From assembly GCA_036703255.1 (NCBI GenBank), contig DATNPL010000015.1, positions 1 to 64,000 of the forward strand: a DNA stretch of 64,000 nt, in the 5' to 3' direction. Under the pieces are notes generated by a model. That model worked only from the letters and a program-made list of their open reading frames with translations, had not been told where the DNA came from and ran no database searches. This DNA is from Drouetiella sp036703255. Its GTDB lineage: Bacteria; Cyanobacteriota; Cyanobacteriia; Elainellales; Elainellaceae. Shown here piece after piece: positions 27,898-36,483 of the stretch. Both the position numbers and the translations under genes were made by a program. The stretch's first letter is position 1; every line of letters begins with the position of its first letter.

Positions 27898-28776
27898 TCA
27901 TGACCCTGCCACTTGTGGAGCCGCCACTTTTGGAACGGCGATCGCCGGATCTGCCTCCTTTAACGTCCCCTTCATCGCCAGACTACGCCGCATCGCTTCC
28001 ACAAATTGGCTAACGCGAATCGGATCGATCGGCTGGTCAATTTTGCCGCGTCGCTTCAGAGCGCTAGACACAATCACGCCATCGGCGGCTTGAATCAGCT
28101 GAGGAATATTTTCCCAGCTAGCCCCGCTGCCAATAAACACCGGAGTGCCGTTAGCGGCAGCAGTCGCCAGCTCCAAATCCTCTAAGCTCGGTGGACTGCC
28201 CGTTGCCCAACCCGATAAGATGACGCCGTCTGCCAAGCCTCGATCGATCGTTTCCTGCACGGCAGTAGTCAAATTAGGAGAACCTAGCGGCCGCGCATGT
28301 TTTACCAGCACATCTGCCAAAATTTTGATATCACTCCCCAACTCTCGTCGGTAGCGCAACAGCGTATGGGCTTCTCCCTCAATTAGCCCCTGATCGGTCG
28401 CCATAATGCCTGTCAGCACATTCACCCGGATAAACCGAGCTTGGGTGCAGGTGGCGATCGCAATAGCGCTCCGCGCATCATTTCGCAGCACATTTAGCCC
28501 AATCGGCAGCGTTACGAGATTCATCAAGCGCTGCACCACCAAGGTCATAGCGCTAACCACAGCCGGATCGACGCAGCTTTTGGCAAAGGGTGCATCGAAG
28601 AAATTCTCAACAATGATGGCATCTACGCCTCCAGAGGCGAGGGCGGTGGCCTCCTGCTCGGCGCGATCGATCACGGCCTTGAGGCTGCCACCCCAACGAG
28701 GAGAAGTCGGAAGCGGCAGCAAATGCACAACGCCGATGACAGGATTTTCAGTTTTAAAGGTTTGTTTCAAGTCCAC
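27898..28776 (-). CDS. btpA: Photosystem I biogenesis protein BtpA
   Basis: 292 residues when started at GTG 28776 (MDLKQTFKTENPVIGVVHLLPLP), the point where family members usually begin; a TTG 42 bp upstream (28818) also keeps the frame open. BtpA is a TIM-barrel-like thylakoid peripheral protein needed to accumulate PSI reaction-centre proteins in Synechocystis. Seen motifs: VVHLLPLPTSPRWGG, GVDAIIVENFFDAPF, IRVNVLTGIMATDQGLIEG, VILSGWATGSPPSLEDL and FIGSGASWENI. Strongly indicates a phototroph. Monocistronic. Confidence 0.93.
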   Translation of the reverse strand: MDLKQTFKTENPVIGVVHLLPLPTSPRWGGSLKAVIDRAEQEATALASGGVDAIIVENFFDAPFAKSCVDPAVVSAMTLVVQRLMNLVTLPIGLNVLRNDARSAIAIATCTQARFIRVNVLTGIMATDQGLIEGEAHTLLRYRRELGSDIKILADVLVKHARPLGSPNLTTAVQETIDRGLADGVILSGWATGSPPSLEDLELATAAANGTPVFIGSGASWENIPQLIQAADGVIVSSALKRRGKIDQPIDPIRVSQFVEAMRRSLAMKGTLKEADPAIAVPKVAAPQVAGS

Positions 28777-29235
28777 TGGTCTAGGATAGATATCGAACGA
28801 ACTGATATCGGGCTTCAAGCATATTCAAGAAATCTACGCGGAAGAAGGGTTTCTTCCACTCCTTAAATTTACTCTAACAGCGTGCCTCCGACCTGAGAGA
28901 TTGCAATTGAACTGTGTCGGAGGCGATCGGTTATCGAAATAGTTGTGTTAAGATTGTTATAGTTGGTGCCTGAGATAGGCCGAGCTTGATTGTTAAAGGT
29001 CTAGGTTGAGTCCCTTGATTTACAGCTCGGTTTTCAAAGAATTTCCAAAACTGGCAAAACTGGCGCTTGAGATCAGTTACAGCGCCGAAATCGTGCGATT
29101 GCAGTTAACGATGCCTCTCGACTTTGGTTGGGATAGCTCTAGAGACAAAAGTCTAGTCCGTTGATGAAGCGATCGCCACAATCTTGAAAATTGATCACTT
29201 TGTCACACTAGAAGTCTCAAAAAATTACTAACTGC
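28777..29235. other. Divergent promoter region of btpA and rimO-crhR
   Basis: A 459-bp gap between divergent genes. In Synechocystis the rimO-crhR leader carries cold/redox control, so the promoter should be here, but I cannot point to a defined operator or RNA structure. Confidence 0.45.
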
Positions 29236-30603
29236 ATGGGCAACAAACCCTCCATTGCCATCTCTCATTTAGGCTGCGAAAAAAACCGAATTGATACGGA
29301 GCATATGCTTGGCCTTCTCGTACAGGCTGGCTATCAGGTCGATTCCAACGAAGAATTGGCTGACTATGTTATCGTCAATACTTGCAGCTTTATTCAATCG
29401 GCGCGGGAAGAGTCGGTGCGAACGCTAGTCGAGCTAGCGGAAGAAAACAAAAAGATTGTAATCACAGGCTGCATGGCACAGCATTTTCAGCAAGAACTGC
29501 TGGATGCGATCCCGGAAGCTGTCGCCCTTGTCGGTACAGGCGACTATCACAAAATTGTGGATGTGATTCAGCGTGCAGAGGAAGGAGAGCGAGTCAGTGA
29601 GATCTCCGCTAATCCGACCTATATTGCTGATGAAACGGTGCCTCGCTATCGCACGACCACTGAAGGAGTGGCTTACCTGCGAGTCGCAGAAGGCTGTGAC
29701 TACCGTTGCGCTTTCTGCATCATTCCTCACCTGCGGGGAAATCAGCGATCGCGATCGATTGAGTCGATCGTGGCAGAAGCCGAGCAGCTTGCCGCTGAGG
29801 GCGTTCAGGAAATTATCCTGATCTCGCAGATCACAACCAACTATGGGCTGGATCTGTATGGCGAACCCAGATTGGCAGAACTGCTACAGGCTTTGGGTAA
29901 GGTGCAGGTGCCCTGGATTCGGATGCACTACGCTTATCCAACGGGGTTGACGCCCAAAGTGATTGAGGCAATGCGAGAAACGCCAAACGTGCTGCCTTAT
30001 CTTGATCTGCCGCTTCAGCATTCTCACCCCGAGGTGCTAAAAGCCATGAACCGTCCTTGGCAAGGGCAGGTCAATGACAAAATAATCGATCGCATTAAAG
30101 CCGCCTTACCCAACGCGGTGCTGCGAACGACCTTCATCGTGGGCTTCCCTGGTGAGACAGATGAGCATTTTCAGCATTTACTTCAGTTTGTTCAGCGCCA
30201 TGAATTCGATCACGTTGGGGTGTTTACCTTCTCTCCCGAAGAAGGGACACCCGCCCATGACATGCCCAACCAGATTTCGCAAGAAGTCATGGATGAGCGA
30301 CGGGATGCCTTGATGACTGTGCAGCAGCCGATCTCGCTGCGAAAGAATCGGGCAGAAATCGGCAAAGTTGTTGATGTGTTGGTTGAACAAGAAAATCCTG
30401 AGACAGGGGAACTGGTGGGGCGATCGGCTCGCTTTGCGCCTGAGGTCGATGGATTGGTCTATGTCCAGGGAGACGCGCGCTTGGGATCAATGATTCCGGT
30501 TGCGATCGCTGATGCCGATGTCTATGACCTTTATGGTCACGTTGCCGATACTTCAACTCAATTGAGAGGCGCAATTAGTCGTGTCTCTGTTCATACGGCC
30601 TAA
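29236..30603 (+). CDS. rimO: Ribosomal protein S12 methylthiotransferase RimO
   Basis: 455 residues. It has the three MTTase parts: N-terminal UPF0004 (ISHLGCEKNRIDTEHMLGLL ... VNTCSF), radical SAM core (EGCDYRCAFCIIPHLRGNQRSRSIESI, Cx3Cx2C), and a C-terminal TRAM domain (~residues 375-445). Carries out beta-methylthiolation of Asp88/89 of ribosomal protein S12. It is followed 68 bp later by crhR, the conserved cyanobacterial rimO-crhR pair. Its stop codon lies inside a 15-bp tandem repeat. Confidence 0.95.
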   Translation: MGNKPSIAISHLGCEKNRIDTEHMLGLLVQAGYQVDSNEELADYVIVNTCSFIQSAREESVRTLVELAEENKKIVITGCMAQHFQQELLDAIPEAVALVGTGDYHKIVDVIQRAEEGERVSEISANPTYIADETVPRYRTTTEGVAYLRVAEGCDYRCAFCIIPHLRGNQRSRSIESIVAEAEQLAAEGVQEIILISQITTNYGLDLYGEPRLAELLQALGKVQVPWIRMHYAYPTGLTPKVIEAMRETPNVLPYLDLPLQHSHPEVLKAMNRPWQGQVNDKIIDRIKAALPNAVLRTTFIVGFPGETDEHFQHLLQFVQRHEFDHVGVFTFSPEEGTPAHDMPNQISQEVMDERRDALMTVQQPISLRKNRAEIGKVVDVLVEQENPETGELVGRSARFAPEVDGLVYVQGDARLGSMIPVAIADADVYDLYGHVADTSTQLRGAISRVSVHTA

Positions 30604-30635
30604 AGCCATACGGCCTAAAGCCACAAGCCTTAAAG
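30592..30635. repeat. 15-bp tandem repeats spanning the rimO stop codon
   Basis: CATACGGCCTAAAGC twice without mismatch (30592-30606, 30607-30621), then a diverged copy to 30635. The TAA of rimO is at 30601-30603 in the first copy. The repeats form part of the rimO-crhR intercistronic segment, where the Synechocystis transcript is processed. Confidence 0.85.
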
Positions 30636-30671
30636 TCTTACACCAAAGCCATATACCCTAAAGGAGTTTCA

Positions 30672-32129
30672 ATGACGCTTTCGTTTAATAGTCTTGGTCT
30701 GTCTGAAACTGTCGTTCGTCACCTGGAAAAAACAGGTTTTACAGAACCGACTGCAATTCAGGCGCAAGCCATTCCTCATTTGCTGGCAGGTCGCGATGTT
30801 GTCGGTCAAGCCCAGACGGGCACCGGAAAAACCGCAGCCTTCTCGCTCCCGCTGCTAGAGCGGATCGACCTCAACAGCAATGCGGTTCAGGCACTGATTC
30901 TCACCCCCACCCGTGAGTTGGCGGTGCAGGTTTACCAATCCATGCGAACCTTCAGCGACGATCGCCGTCTGCAAATTCTGCCGATCTACGGCGGTCAGGC
31001 GATCGATTTGCAAATTCGTCGTTTACAGCGCGGCGTTCAGGTGGTTGTGGGTACTCCTGGCCGTGTCTTAGATTTGCTCAAGCGCGGCGACCTGAAGCTC
31101 AATCAGCTTAGCTGGTTGGTACTTGATGAAGCTGATGAGATGCTCAACATGGGCTTTATCCAAGATGTCGAAAGAATCTTGGCGCAGGCTCCGGCTGAGC
31201 GGCAAACCGCTTTCTTCTCTGCCACGATGGAGCCTTCTATTCGGGCTTTGGCGGCTAAGTTCCTGCGATCGCCTGTCACCGTGACGGTTGAGCAGCCCAA
31301 AGCGGCTCCTACTCGCATCAACCAAGTGGTCTACATCGTCCCCCGTGGCTGGACGAAAGGTAGAGCGCTTCAGCCCATCCTAGAAATGGAAGATCCTGAA
31401 TCGGCGCTGATCTTTGTCCGCACCCGTAAGGCGGCGGCTGAGCTAACCCGTCAACTACAAGCCGCAGGGCACAGCGTAGATGAGTATCATGGCGACTTGA
31501 GCCAGTCACAGCGCGAGCGCCTCTTGCTCCGGTTCCGGCAGCGTCAGGTACGCTGGGTTGTGGCAACTGACATTGCAGCCCGTGGCCTGCATGTGGAAGA
31601 TCTCACCCATGTGATCAACTACGACATGCCTGACAGCGTTGAGAACTACGTCCACCGGATTGGTCGGACAGGTAGGGCTGGCAAAGAAGGCGTTGCTATT
31701 TCGCTGCTGCATGCACTCGACAAGCGCAAGCTGCGCGATATCGAACATCACATTCGTCAACGCTTAGAAATTGGTACGATCCCCACCCGTGCTCAGATCG
31801 AAGCGCGCCACCTGCACAAACTGCAAGAGCAGCTGCGCGAAGCCCTAACAGGCGAGCGCATGGCTTCCTTCTTGCCGATCATTTCTCAGCTCAGCGAAGA
31901 ATTTGATCCCCATACGATCGCAGCAGCAGCTTTGCAAATGGCCTATGACCAGATTCGTCCAAGTTGGATGCGGGTTGATCAGGCAGCCAATGATGATCAA
32001 ATGGTGATGGATGAACCCAGACGGCGGAGCTATGGCGGTAATAGCGGCGGCAACGGCGGCGGCAACAGTAGCCCCAAGCCCAAGCCTATTGTGAAAAAGG
32101 CTCAGCCTCGAATTCCTTCTAAGCCATAG
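30672..32129 (+). CDS. crhR: DEAD-box RNA helicase CrhR
   Basis: 485 residues. Helicase motifs: Q motif (GFTEPTAIQ), I AQTGTGKT, Ia PTRELAVQ, Ib TPGRVLD, II DEAD, III SAT, V ARGLHVEDL, VI HRIGRTGRAG. The C-terminus is an ~40-residue Gly/Asn-rich low-complexity tail. Position directly after rimO and overall length match CrhR of Synechocystis, an RNA duplex-unwinding enzyme induced by cold and by reduced electron-transport state. AAGGAG 7 nt before ATG 30672 is a strong ribosome-binding site. A terminator follows at 32248. Confidence 0.92.
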   Translation: MTLSFNSLGLSETVVRHLEKTGFTEPTAIQAQAIPHLLAGRDVVGQAQTGTGKTAAFSLPLLERIDLNSNAVQALILTPTRELAVQVYQSMRTFSDDRRLQILPIYGGQAIDLQIRRLQRGVQVVVGTPGRVLDLLKRGDLKLNQLSWLVLDEADEMLNMGFIQDVERILAQAPAERQTAFFSATMEPSIRALAAKFLRSPVTVTVEQPKAAPTRINQVVYIVPRGWTKGRALQPILEMEDPESALIFVRTRKAAAELTRQLQAAGHSVDEYHGDLSQSQRERLLLRFRQRQVRWVVATDIAARGLHVEDLTHVINYDMPDSVENYVHRIGRTGRAGKEGVAISLLHALDKRKLRDIEHHIRQRLEIGTIPTRAQIEARHLHKLQEQLREALTGERMASFLPIISQLSEEFDPHTIAAAALQMAYDQIRPSWMRVDQAANDDQMVMDEPRRRSYGGNSGGNGGGNSSPKPKPIVKKAQPRIPSKP

Positions 32130-32151
32130 ATTAGCTGGCGTTGCAGATGAG

Positions 32152-32207
32152 AGCTATGAGTTTTATAAGGGAAATTTGCTGTAAGTTTCTCCTATAAAAC
32201 TCATAGC
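32152..32207. repeat. Long inverted repeat downstream of crhR
   Basis: The 16 bp AGCTATGAGTTTTATA (32152-32167) is repeated in inverse orientation at 32192-32207, and imperfect pairing continues inward almost to the centre. No T tract follows, so it is more likely an RNA-stabilising 3' structure or repeat element than a terminator; the real terminator comes 40 bp later. Confidence 0.7.
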
Positions 32208-32247
32208 TAGATCAAGTAATGCCAAGTCTGATCATTCCAAAATTGAG

Positions 32248-32289
32248 GTGAGCTGCTTGCGTCCCTATGGGCAAGCAGCTCACTTTTTT
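32248..32289 (+). terminator. Rho-independent terminator of rimO-crhR
   Basis: Arms GTGAGCTGCTTGC (32248-32260) and GCAAGCAGCTCAC (32271-32283), a perfect 13-bp stem, followed by TTTTTT. Confidence 0.9.
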
Positions 32290-32341
32290 ATAGTAAACGC
32301 CTATGCTTGGCTGGCTCTGAGCTGATGCTTAGCCCACGGCT

Positions 32342-32818
32342 TTAGCAAGAAATGGCCTGAGAGGAACTGCCAGCCATCTCTAGGATTTTTTCGGCGATCG
32401 CGCGCTCGACAGGCAAAACCGACAGGCGATTGCCCTGCCGCACGACCCAAAGCTGCTCAGGTGTAAACGTTTGCCGCAGTTGCTCTAATGAGATTAGGGT
32501 AGGAAATGCCTGAACAAATTGAACCGTAACGGTCTGCCAGCGGGGCTGTCCGGGTGGCGATTTAGGGTCAAAATATTTGCTGTTAGGATCAAACTGCGTT
32601 GGATCAATGACACCTGACTCGGCCACCTGCATCAACCCGGCAATTCCAGGCGGCTCAGTATTCGAGTGGTAAAAGAAGACCCGATCGCCAGACTGCATCT
32701 CGCGGAGAAAATTACGCGCCTGATAGTTGCGCACTCCATCCCAAAGGGTTTGCTGATCTCGCGCCAGATCGGCAATGCCATAGACATTGGGTTCAGATTT
32801 CATTAGCCAGTAATTCAT
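32342..32818 (-). CDS. EVE domain protein
   Basis: 158 residues; the whole protein is the EVE fold (PUA-like), starting MNYWLMKSEPNVYGIADLARD and containing WDGVRNYQARNFLREMQSGDRVFFYHSNTEPPGIAGL. EVE domains recognise modified bases in RNA or DNA. Its ATG overlaps the stop of the upstream transport gene by 4 bp (ATGA at 32815-32818), so it is translationally coupled to it. Confidence 0.9.
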   Translation of the reverse strand: MNYWLMKSEPNVYGIADLARDQQTLWDGVRNYQARNFLREMQSGDRVFFYHSNTEPPGIAGLMQVAESGVIDPTQFDPNSKYFDPKSPPGQPRWQTVTVQFVQAFPTLISLEQLRQTFTPEQLWVVRQGNRLSVLPVERAIAEKILEMAGSSSQAISC

Positions 32819-34422
32819 GAACGCTCTCTACCCAAGTTCTCAGCCGTTTCTCTTGCCTCTTCGGGAAGCAAATCTTCATCAATATCTGACAGATCCCACG
32901 GATCGGGGATGGGATCTCCAGTAGGACGACTTGAACCTGAATCCGAGGTCTCCGTGCCGTTGGTAAAATCATCGCGGCTCAAAAAGTCGTCATCTGCGAT
33001 CGCCTCTTCCACCCGCTGAATCAAAATTCTCTCTAACCGGGGGCCTTCTGCCGACTCTACCGTCATTTCGTACTCGCGGTAGCGCAAAGTTTCGCCTTGT
33101 GTAGGAATTTTCTGCATCAAAAAAATTATCAGTCCTCCCAAGGTCTGGTAGTCTTCAGCCAGGGGTAAATCGAGGTTGAGCAGTTCATTGACCTCTTCTA
33201 AATCAGTTTGAGCCTGTACCAAAAACGTCCGATCATCTATGATTTGCAGCGCTGGCTCTTCCTGGCTTTCTAATTCGCTGGTTTCACCGATGATTTCGGC
33301 TGCCAAATCTTGCAGCGTTACCAGCCCAGCCGTACCTCCAAACTCATCAACGACAATCACCATTGTCTGCCCCGATCGCCGCATCAACGGCAGCAGCTCA
33401 TTCAACGCCATATTTTCTGACACAAATTGCGCTGGCCGAATCCAGGGTTGAATCGAATCTTCCGGCTTTAACCCTTGGCGCACCAAGGGTTCTGCCAGCT
33501 CTTTAAAATGAATAATGCCTAGAATATCATCCAGCGATTCCCCCATAACTGGATAACGCGAATGCCCTGAATTTGCCACCTCAGTCAGCAGGCTCTCTAG
33601 GGTGGCATCGCTAGGAACCGCCAGCAGACTGGTACGCGGCACCATGACTTCTCCGGCAGACACCTCTGCAAACTCAAATACATTGGTCAGAAGCTCTCGC
33701 CTTTCTTCCTCTAGACCGGGCGATTCCGTCGAAGTCGCAATGATGAGCTGCAATTCCTCAGGCGTGACCCGGTTGTACCAGCCCTGTCCAGCATAGGGCA
33801 CTCCAAATAATTGCAACAGCCAGCGCGTCGATTGGTTGAGTATCCAGATAAAGGGATTAAATAGACGGGCGATCGCCAGACTGGGTGCGCCCAAAAACCG
33901 AGCTAGCTGTTCGGGAAACATCAGCGCCATTGCTTTCGGGCACAGCTCTCCCAGCACAATTTGCAGATAGGCAATCAAGATAAAAGCGGCCGGAATCGCA
34001 AAAGAGTGCGCCAAGAAGTCGCGGGTTGTCTCGGGTAGCGGCAGTTTACTAAATAGCACCGCCAGTAAAATTGCCATCGTGCTTTCGCCAATCCAGCCGA
34101 GCGCCAGACTAGAGAGCGTAATGCCCAATTGGGTTGTGGAAAGCAGACGATCGAGTCCTCTTTGTAACCCTTGAACCGTCTTAGCTTGGGCATCTCCAGC
34201 CGAAACCAGTTGGTTAATGCGCGATCGCCGTACCGAAACAATTGAAAACTCAGCCGTAACAAAAAAAGCGTTGATTGCAATCAGCAAGAAAACAGCCAGC
34301 AGCCGCAGAAAAACATCTGATCCATTCAGTAGAGGCAGCATGTTGGTTGTCAGAGCACCGAAAGCAAAGGGGATCATCCGCAGTAAGAAAGTGAGTAAAA
34401 AACGGCATGGACTTTCATCCAT
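32815..34422 (-). CDS. Hemolysin-family (CNNM / CorC-HlyC) membrane protein
   Basis: 535 residues. N-terminal DUF21/CNNM transmembrane domain (three to four helices between residues ~30 and 190), two CBS motifs near residues 225-345 (VMVPRTSLLAVPSDATLESLL ... SRYPVMGESLDDILGIIHFKEL) and a CorC/HlyC C-terminal domain (TFLVQAQTDLEEVNELLNLDLP). The acidic tail (last ~60 residues) is probably disordered. Related proteins take part in Mg2+/Co2+ efflux or resistance. Overlaps the EVE gene by 4 bp. Confidence 0.88.
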   Translation of the reverse strand: MDESPCRFLLTFLLRMIPFAFGALTTNMLPLLNGSDVFLRLLAVFLLIAINAFFVTAEFSIVSVRRSRINQLVSAGDAQAKTVQGLQRGLDRLLSTTQLGITLSSLALGWIGESTMAILLAVLFSKLPLPETTRDFLAHSFAIPAAFILIAYLQIVLGELCPKAMALMFPEQLARFLGAPSLAIARLFNPFIWILNQSTRWLLQLFGVPYAGQGWYNRVTPEELQLIIATSTESPGLEEERRELLTNVFEFAEVSAGEVMVPRTSLLAVPSDATLESLLTEVANSGHSRYPVMGESLDDILGIIHFKELAEPLVRQGLKPEDSIQPWIRPAQFVSENMALNELLPLMRRSGQTMVIVVDEFGGTAGLVTLQDLAAEIIGETSELESQEEPALQIIDDRTFLVQAQTDLEEVNELLNLDLPLAEDYQTLGGLIIFLMQKIPTQGETLRYREYEMTVESAEGPRLERILIQRVEEAIADDDFLSRDDFTNGTETSDSGSSRPTGDPIPDPWDLSDIDEDLLPEEARETAENLGRERS

Positions 34423-34460
34423 TATTCTGCAAGTTCACCTAACAGAACTGGAAGCCGAAA

Positions 34461-34724
34461 CTAGGGAGCAGGCTTTTCGCCCCCATCCATGCGAGCTTTC
34501 ACATCTTTAAGAATATTTTCTTCTTTGAGAAAAGTAACGCTATCTCGGCGGACGGGTTTTCCTTGAGCATCGGTGAGATTATTGACAGGGCGAGCGTCAG
34601 GCTGGGTGATTCCCTTAAGCGCCTCTCGCCCCAGGTTATATCCCCAGGTGGCACTAGAGACGCCTGCACTGACCATAAGAAACAATAAAATTAAGGTCAA
34701 AACTACGGTCGAATTGAGTCTCAT
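34461..34724 (-). CDS. Small membrane-anchored protein
   Basis: 87 residues: an N-terminal hydrophobic helix (STVVLTLILLFLMVSAGVSSA, ~5-26) followed by a short polar domain. It lies 38 bp upstream of the hemolysin-family gene on the same strand and may be cotranscribed. I do not recognise the family; such short anchored proteins are common in cyanobacteria. Confidence 0.65.
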   Translation of the reverse strand: MRLNSTVVLTLILLFLMVSAGVSSATWGYNLGREALKGITQPDARPVNNLTDAQGKPVRRDSVTFLKEENILKDVKARMDGGEKPAP

Positions 34725-34780
34725 AGCTGCACATCTTTGCTGCGTCAGGATACAATAAAAGCCTATTCGTCGGGATTTAT

Positions 34781-34853
34781 CCAGGGTTGGCCGAGCGGTT
34801 TAGGCAGCGAACTCATAATTCGCGTTAGGCGGGTTCAACTCCTGCACCCTGGA
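34781..34853 (+). tRNA. tRNA with CAU anticodon (probably Ile2 or Met)
   Basis: Complete cloverleaf: acceptor CCAGGGT (34781-34787) / ACCCTGG (34846-34852) with discriminator A; D stem GCC/GGC; anticodon stem GCGAA/TTCGC with loop CTCATAA (anticodon 34814-34816); short variable region; T arm GCGGG-TTCAACT-CCTGC (one G-U). No CCA is encoded. The D-loop and anticodon arm resemble chloroplast trnI-CAU more than the usual cyanobacterial initiator or elongator Met tRNA, so this is a candidate lysidine-modified tRNA-Ile2; it could also be tRNA-Met. Confidence 0.88.
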
Positions 34854-35562
34854 CTTCAGAATTGCATTATATTCTAAGCTATCTGCTATGGAAGCGAACG
34901 TAGGGATGAAAGTAGGCAGGGTGTGAAGCCAAGCCTCTTGTCATTGAGGATTGTGACTTGAAAGGTTTTTGAAAAAATCTTTGGGTTACTCAATTTGCGA
35001 TCCTAAACAGCCTGTATTGCGAAAGAACCGCTGCACAAGCTTTTCGCGAGATGAACGGTAAATTTGAACCTTGATCTGATTAACTTGCTGACAAGACCGT
35101 TTAAACTAAGGAAATCCTCAGGCAAAAATGCGATCGCCCAAGTGCAAGACGATATCGAGCAAAACTATATTGAGCAAATATGCCAAACTTAGAGGCTAAC
35201 TGTTTACTTTTTGGCATCGGAGACAGCGCGCACCTTCTCAAAAAGTAAGCAACAGATTTTTAAATCACACTATTGCATGTGAATTAACCACAGTATGTGA
35301 ATTGGAAACCTGTATAAAATTCAATACATGCAAACTTATAGATGTCTCTATCACATGCCTCTTTAGCTATTCGCTTTATGCTCTTTCTTAACTGTGCAAC
35401 GTTTTACAACTTGTCAGTTCTTGTAGAAAGAGAGGTATTGAGCGCTAGGATTAGGTCGAAGCACTTGATTGAACTTTTGTTTAAGGTTGATGGATCGTGG
35501 CTTAGCCCAAACTTTTAATCCAAGCTCTGGCTGTTTGTAGTCGCATTTTTAAAGCTTACCTG
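34854..35562. other. AT-rich intergenic region after the tRNA
   Basis: A 709-bp gap. I see no open frame or RNA fold. The CATGTGAATTAACC / AGTATGTGAATTGG near-repeat at ~35,276-35,310 is the only visible pattern. It contains the promoter of the FHA gene. Confidence 0.45.
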
Positions 35563-36111
35563 ATGACTTCCGCACCTCACCAAAGCCACCTGCTGATCAT
35601 TGAAGACGATAAAGGACGGCGAGAGTACACCCTTGACAGTCCGGTTTACTCCATCGGCAGAGATCCCAAATGTGACATTCGATTGATTTCTCAGTTTGTC
35701 TCACGACGACATGCCACCCTTGTGCAACTCCCCAATGAAGATGGCACCTACTATTACCGAATTGTGGACGGCAATTTGAAAGGCAAGCCCAGCGCCAATG
35801 GTCTATTGATTAATGGTCGCAAGCTGCAAGCGCATGATTTACGCGATCAAGATCAGGTCATTTTTGGGCCGCAAGTGCAGGCAATCTACTATCTGTTGAA
35901 ACGGGATGCCATTACCACCATTCCACCTGATGAATATGACATTACGCTGATTAGCCCCAACATGACGGGCGATCCTGAAGACGATACGGCCTCTTCTCGT
36001 CCTAAGCGAACCGACAAAATGGCAGAACAAACGACTCAAAAGGTAACGCCTGAATCTGTGCTTGCCAACGATTCTGTATTAGCTGATGAAGAGGATGGAG
36101 ACGACGATTGA
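35563..36111 (+). CDS. FHA domain protein
   Basis: 182 residues. The FHA fold covers residues ~8-110 with core YSIGRDPKCDIRLISQFVSRRHA, including the conserved Gly-Arg, Ser-x-x-His and later NGLLINGRKLQ motifs that bind phosphothreonine. The C-terminal ~60 residues are acidic and unstructured (ending EEDGDDD). It probably acts as an adaptor in Ser/Thr-kinase signalling; no kinase gene lies nearby. Confidence 0.9.
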   Translation: MTSAPHQSHLLIIEDDKGRREYTLDSPVYSIGRDPKCDIRLISQFVSRRHATLVQLPNEDGTYYYRIVDGNLKGKPSANGLLINGRKLQAHDLRDQDQVIFGPQVQAIYYLLKRDAITTIPPDEYDITLISPNMTGDPEDDTASSRPKRTDKMAEQTTQKVTPESVLANDSVLADEEDGDDD

Positions 36112-36139
36112 TTGTATAGCTTCTGGTTCATAAAGCTGG

Positions 36140-36403
36140 CTATGGTTCAGGCGGACTGGACTGTTGAGCCGATTCACAGCTACAGCCTTGCAGGGGCGGT
36201 ACCGGATCGTAGCCGCCTGGGTGAAAAGGATGGCAGCGTAGCAGCCGCCGCAGCGCCATGCCGCCACCACGCCGTGCCCCAAACCGCTCGATCGCCTCTA
36301 GCCCATACTGCGAGCAGCTAGGGTAATATCGGCAGGTATGCAAAAGCAGCGGCGAAATCAGCAGTTGATATCCTTTCAGAAACCCAATCAGCACTATCTT
36401 CAT
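36140..36403 (-). CDS. yidD: Membrane protein insertion efficiency factor YidD
   Basis: 87 residues with the family core: FLKGYQLLISPLL, CRYYPSCSQYGLEAIERFG and CHPFHPGGYDPVP. An amphipathic, membrane-attached protein that assists YidC/Sec-dependent insertion. In other bacteria yidD sits with rnpA and yidC; here it is isolated. The C-terminal tail beyond PVP is short and variable. Confidence 0.92.
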   Translation of the reverse strand: MKIVLIGFLKGYQLLISPLLLHTCRYYPSCSQYGLEAIERFGARRGGGMALRRLLRCHPFHPGGYDPVPPLQGCSCESAQQSSPPEP

Positions 36404-36483
36404 TAGCCTATTCTATCGCTCTGTAAGTTGAGGCTGGGGCAAAATTCCGATGGGATTTCGGCATAGCTTCAGTGCCTAGCGAA

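Noticed and set aside
34781..34853. tRNA gene as homing target of the CAST
   Set aside because: It is 10 kb from the insertion, far outside the 60-66-bp range.
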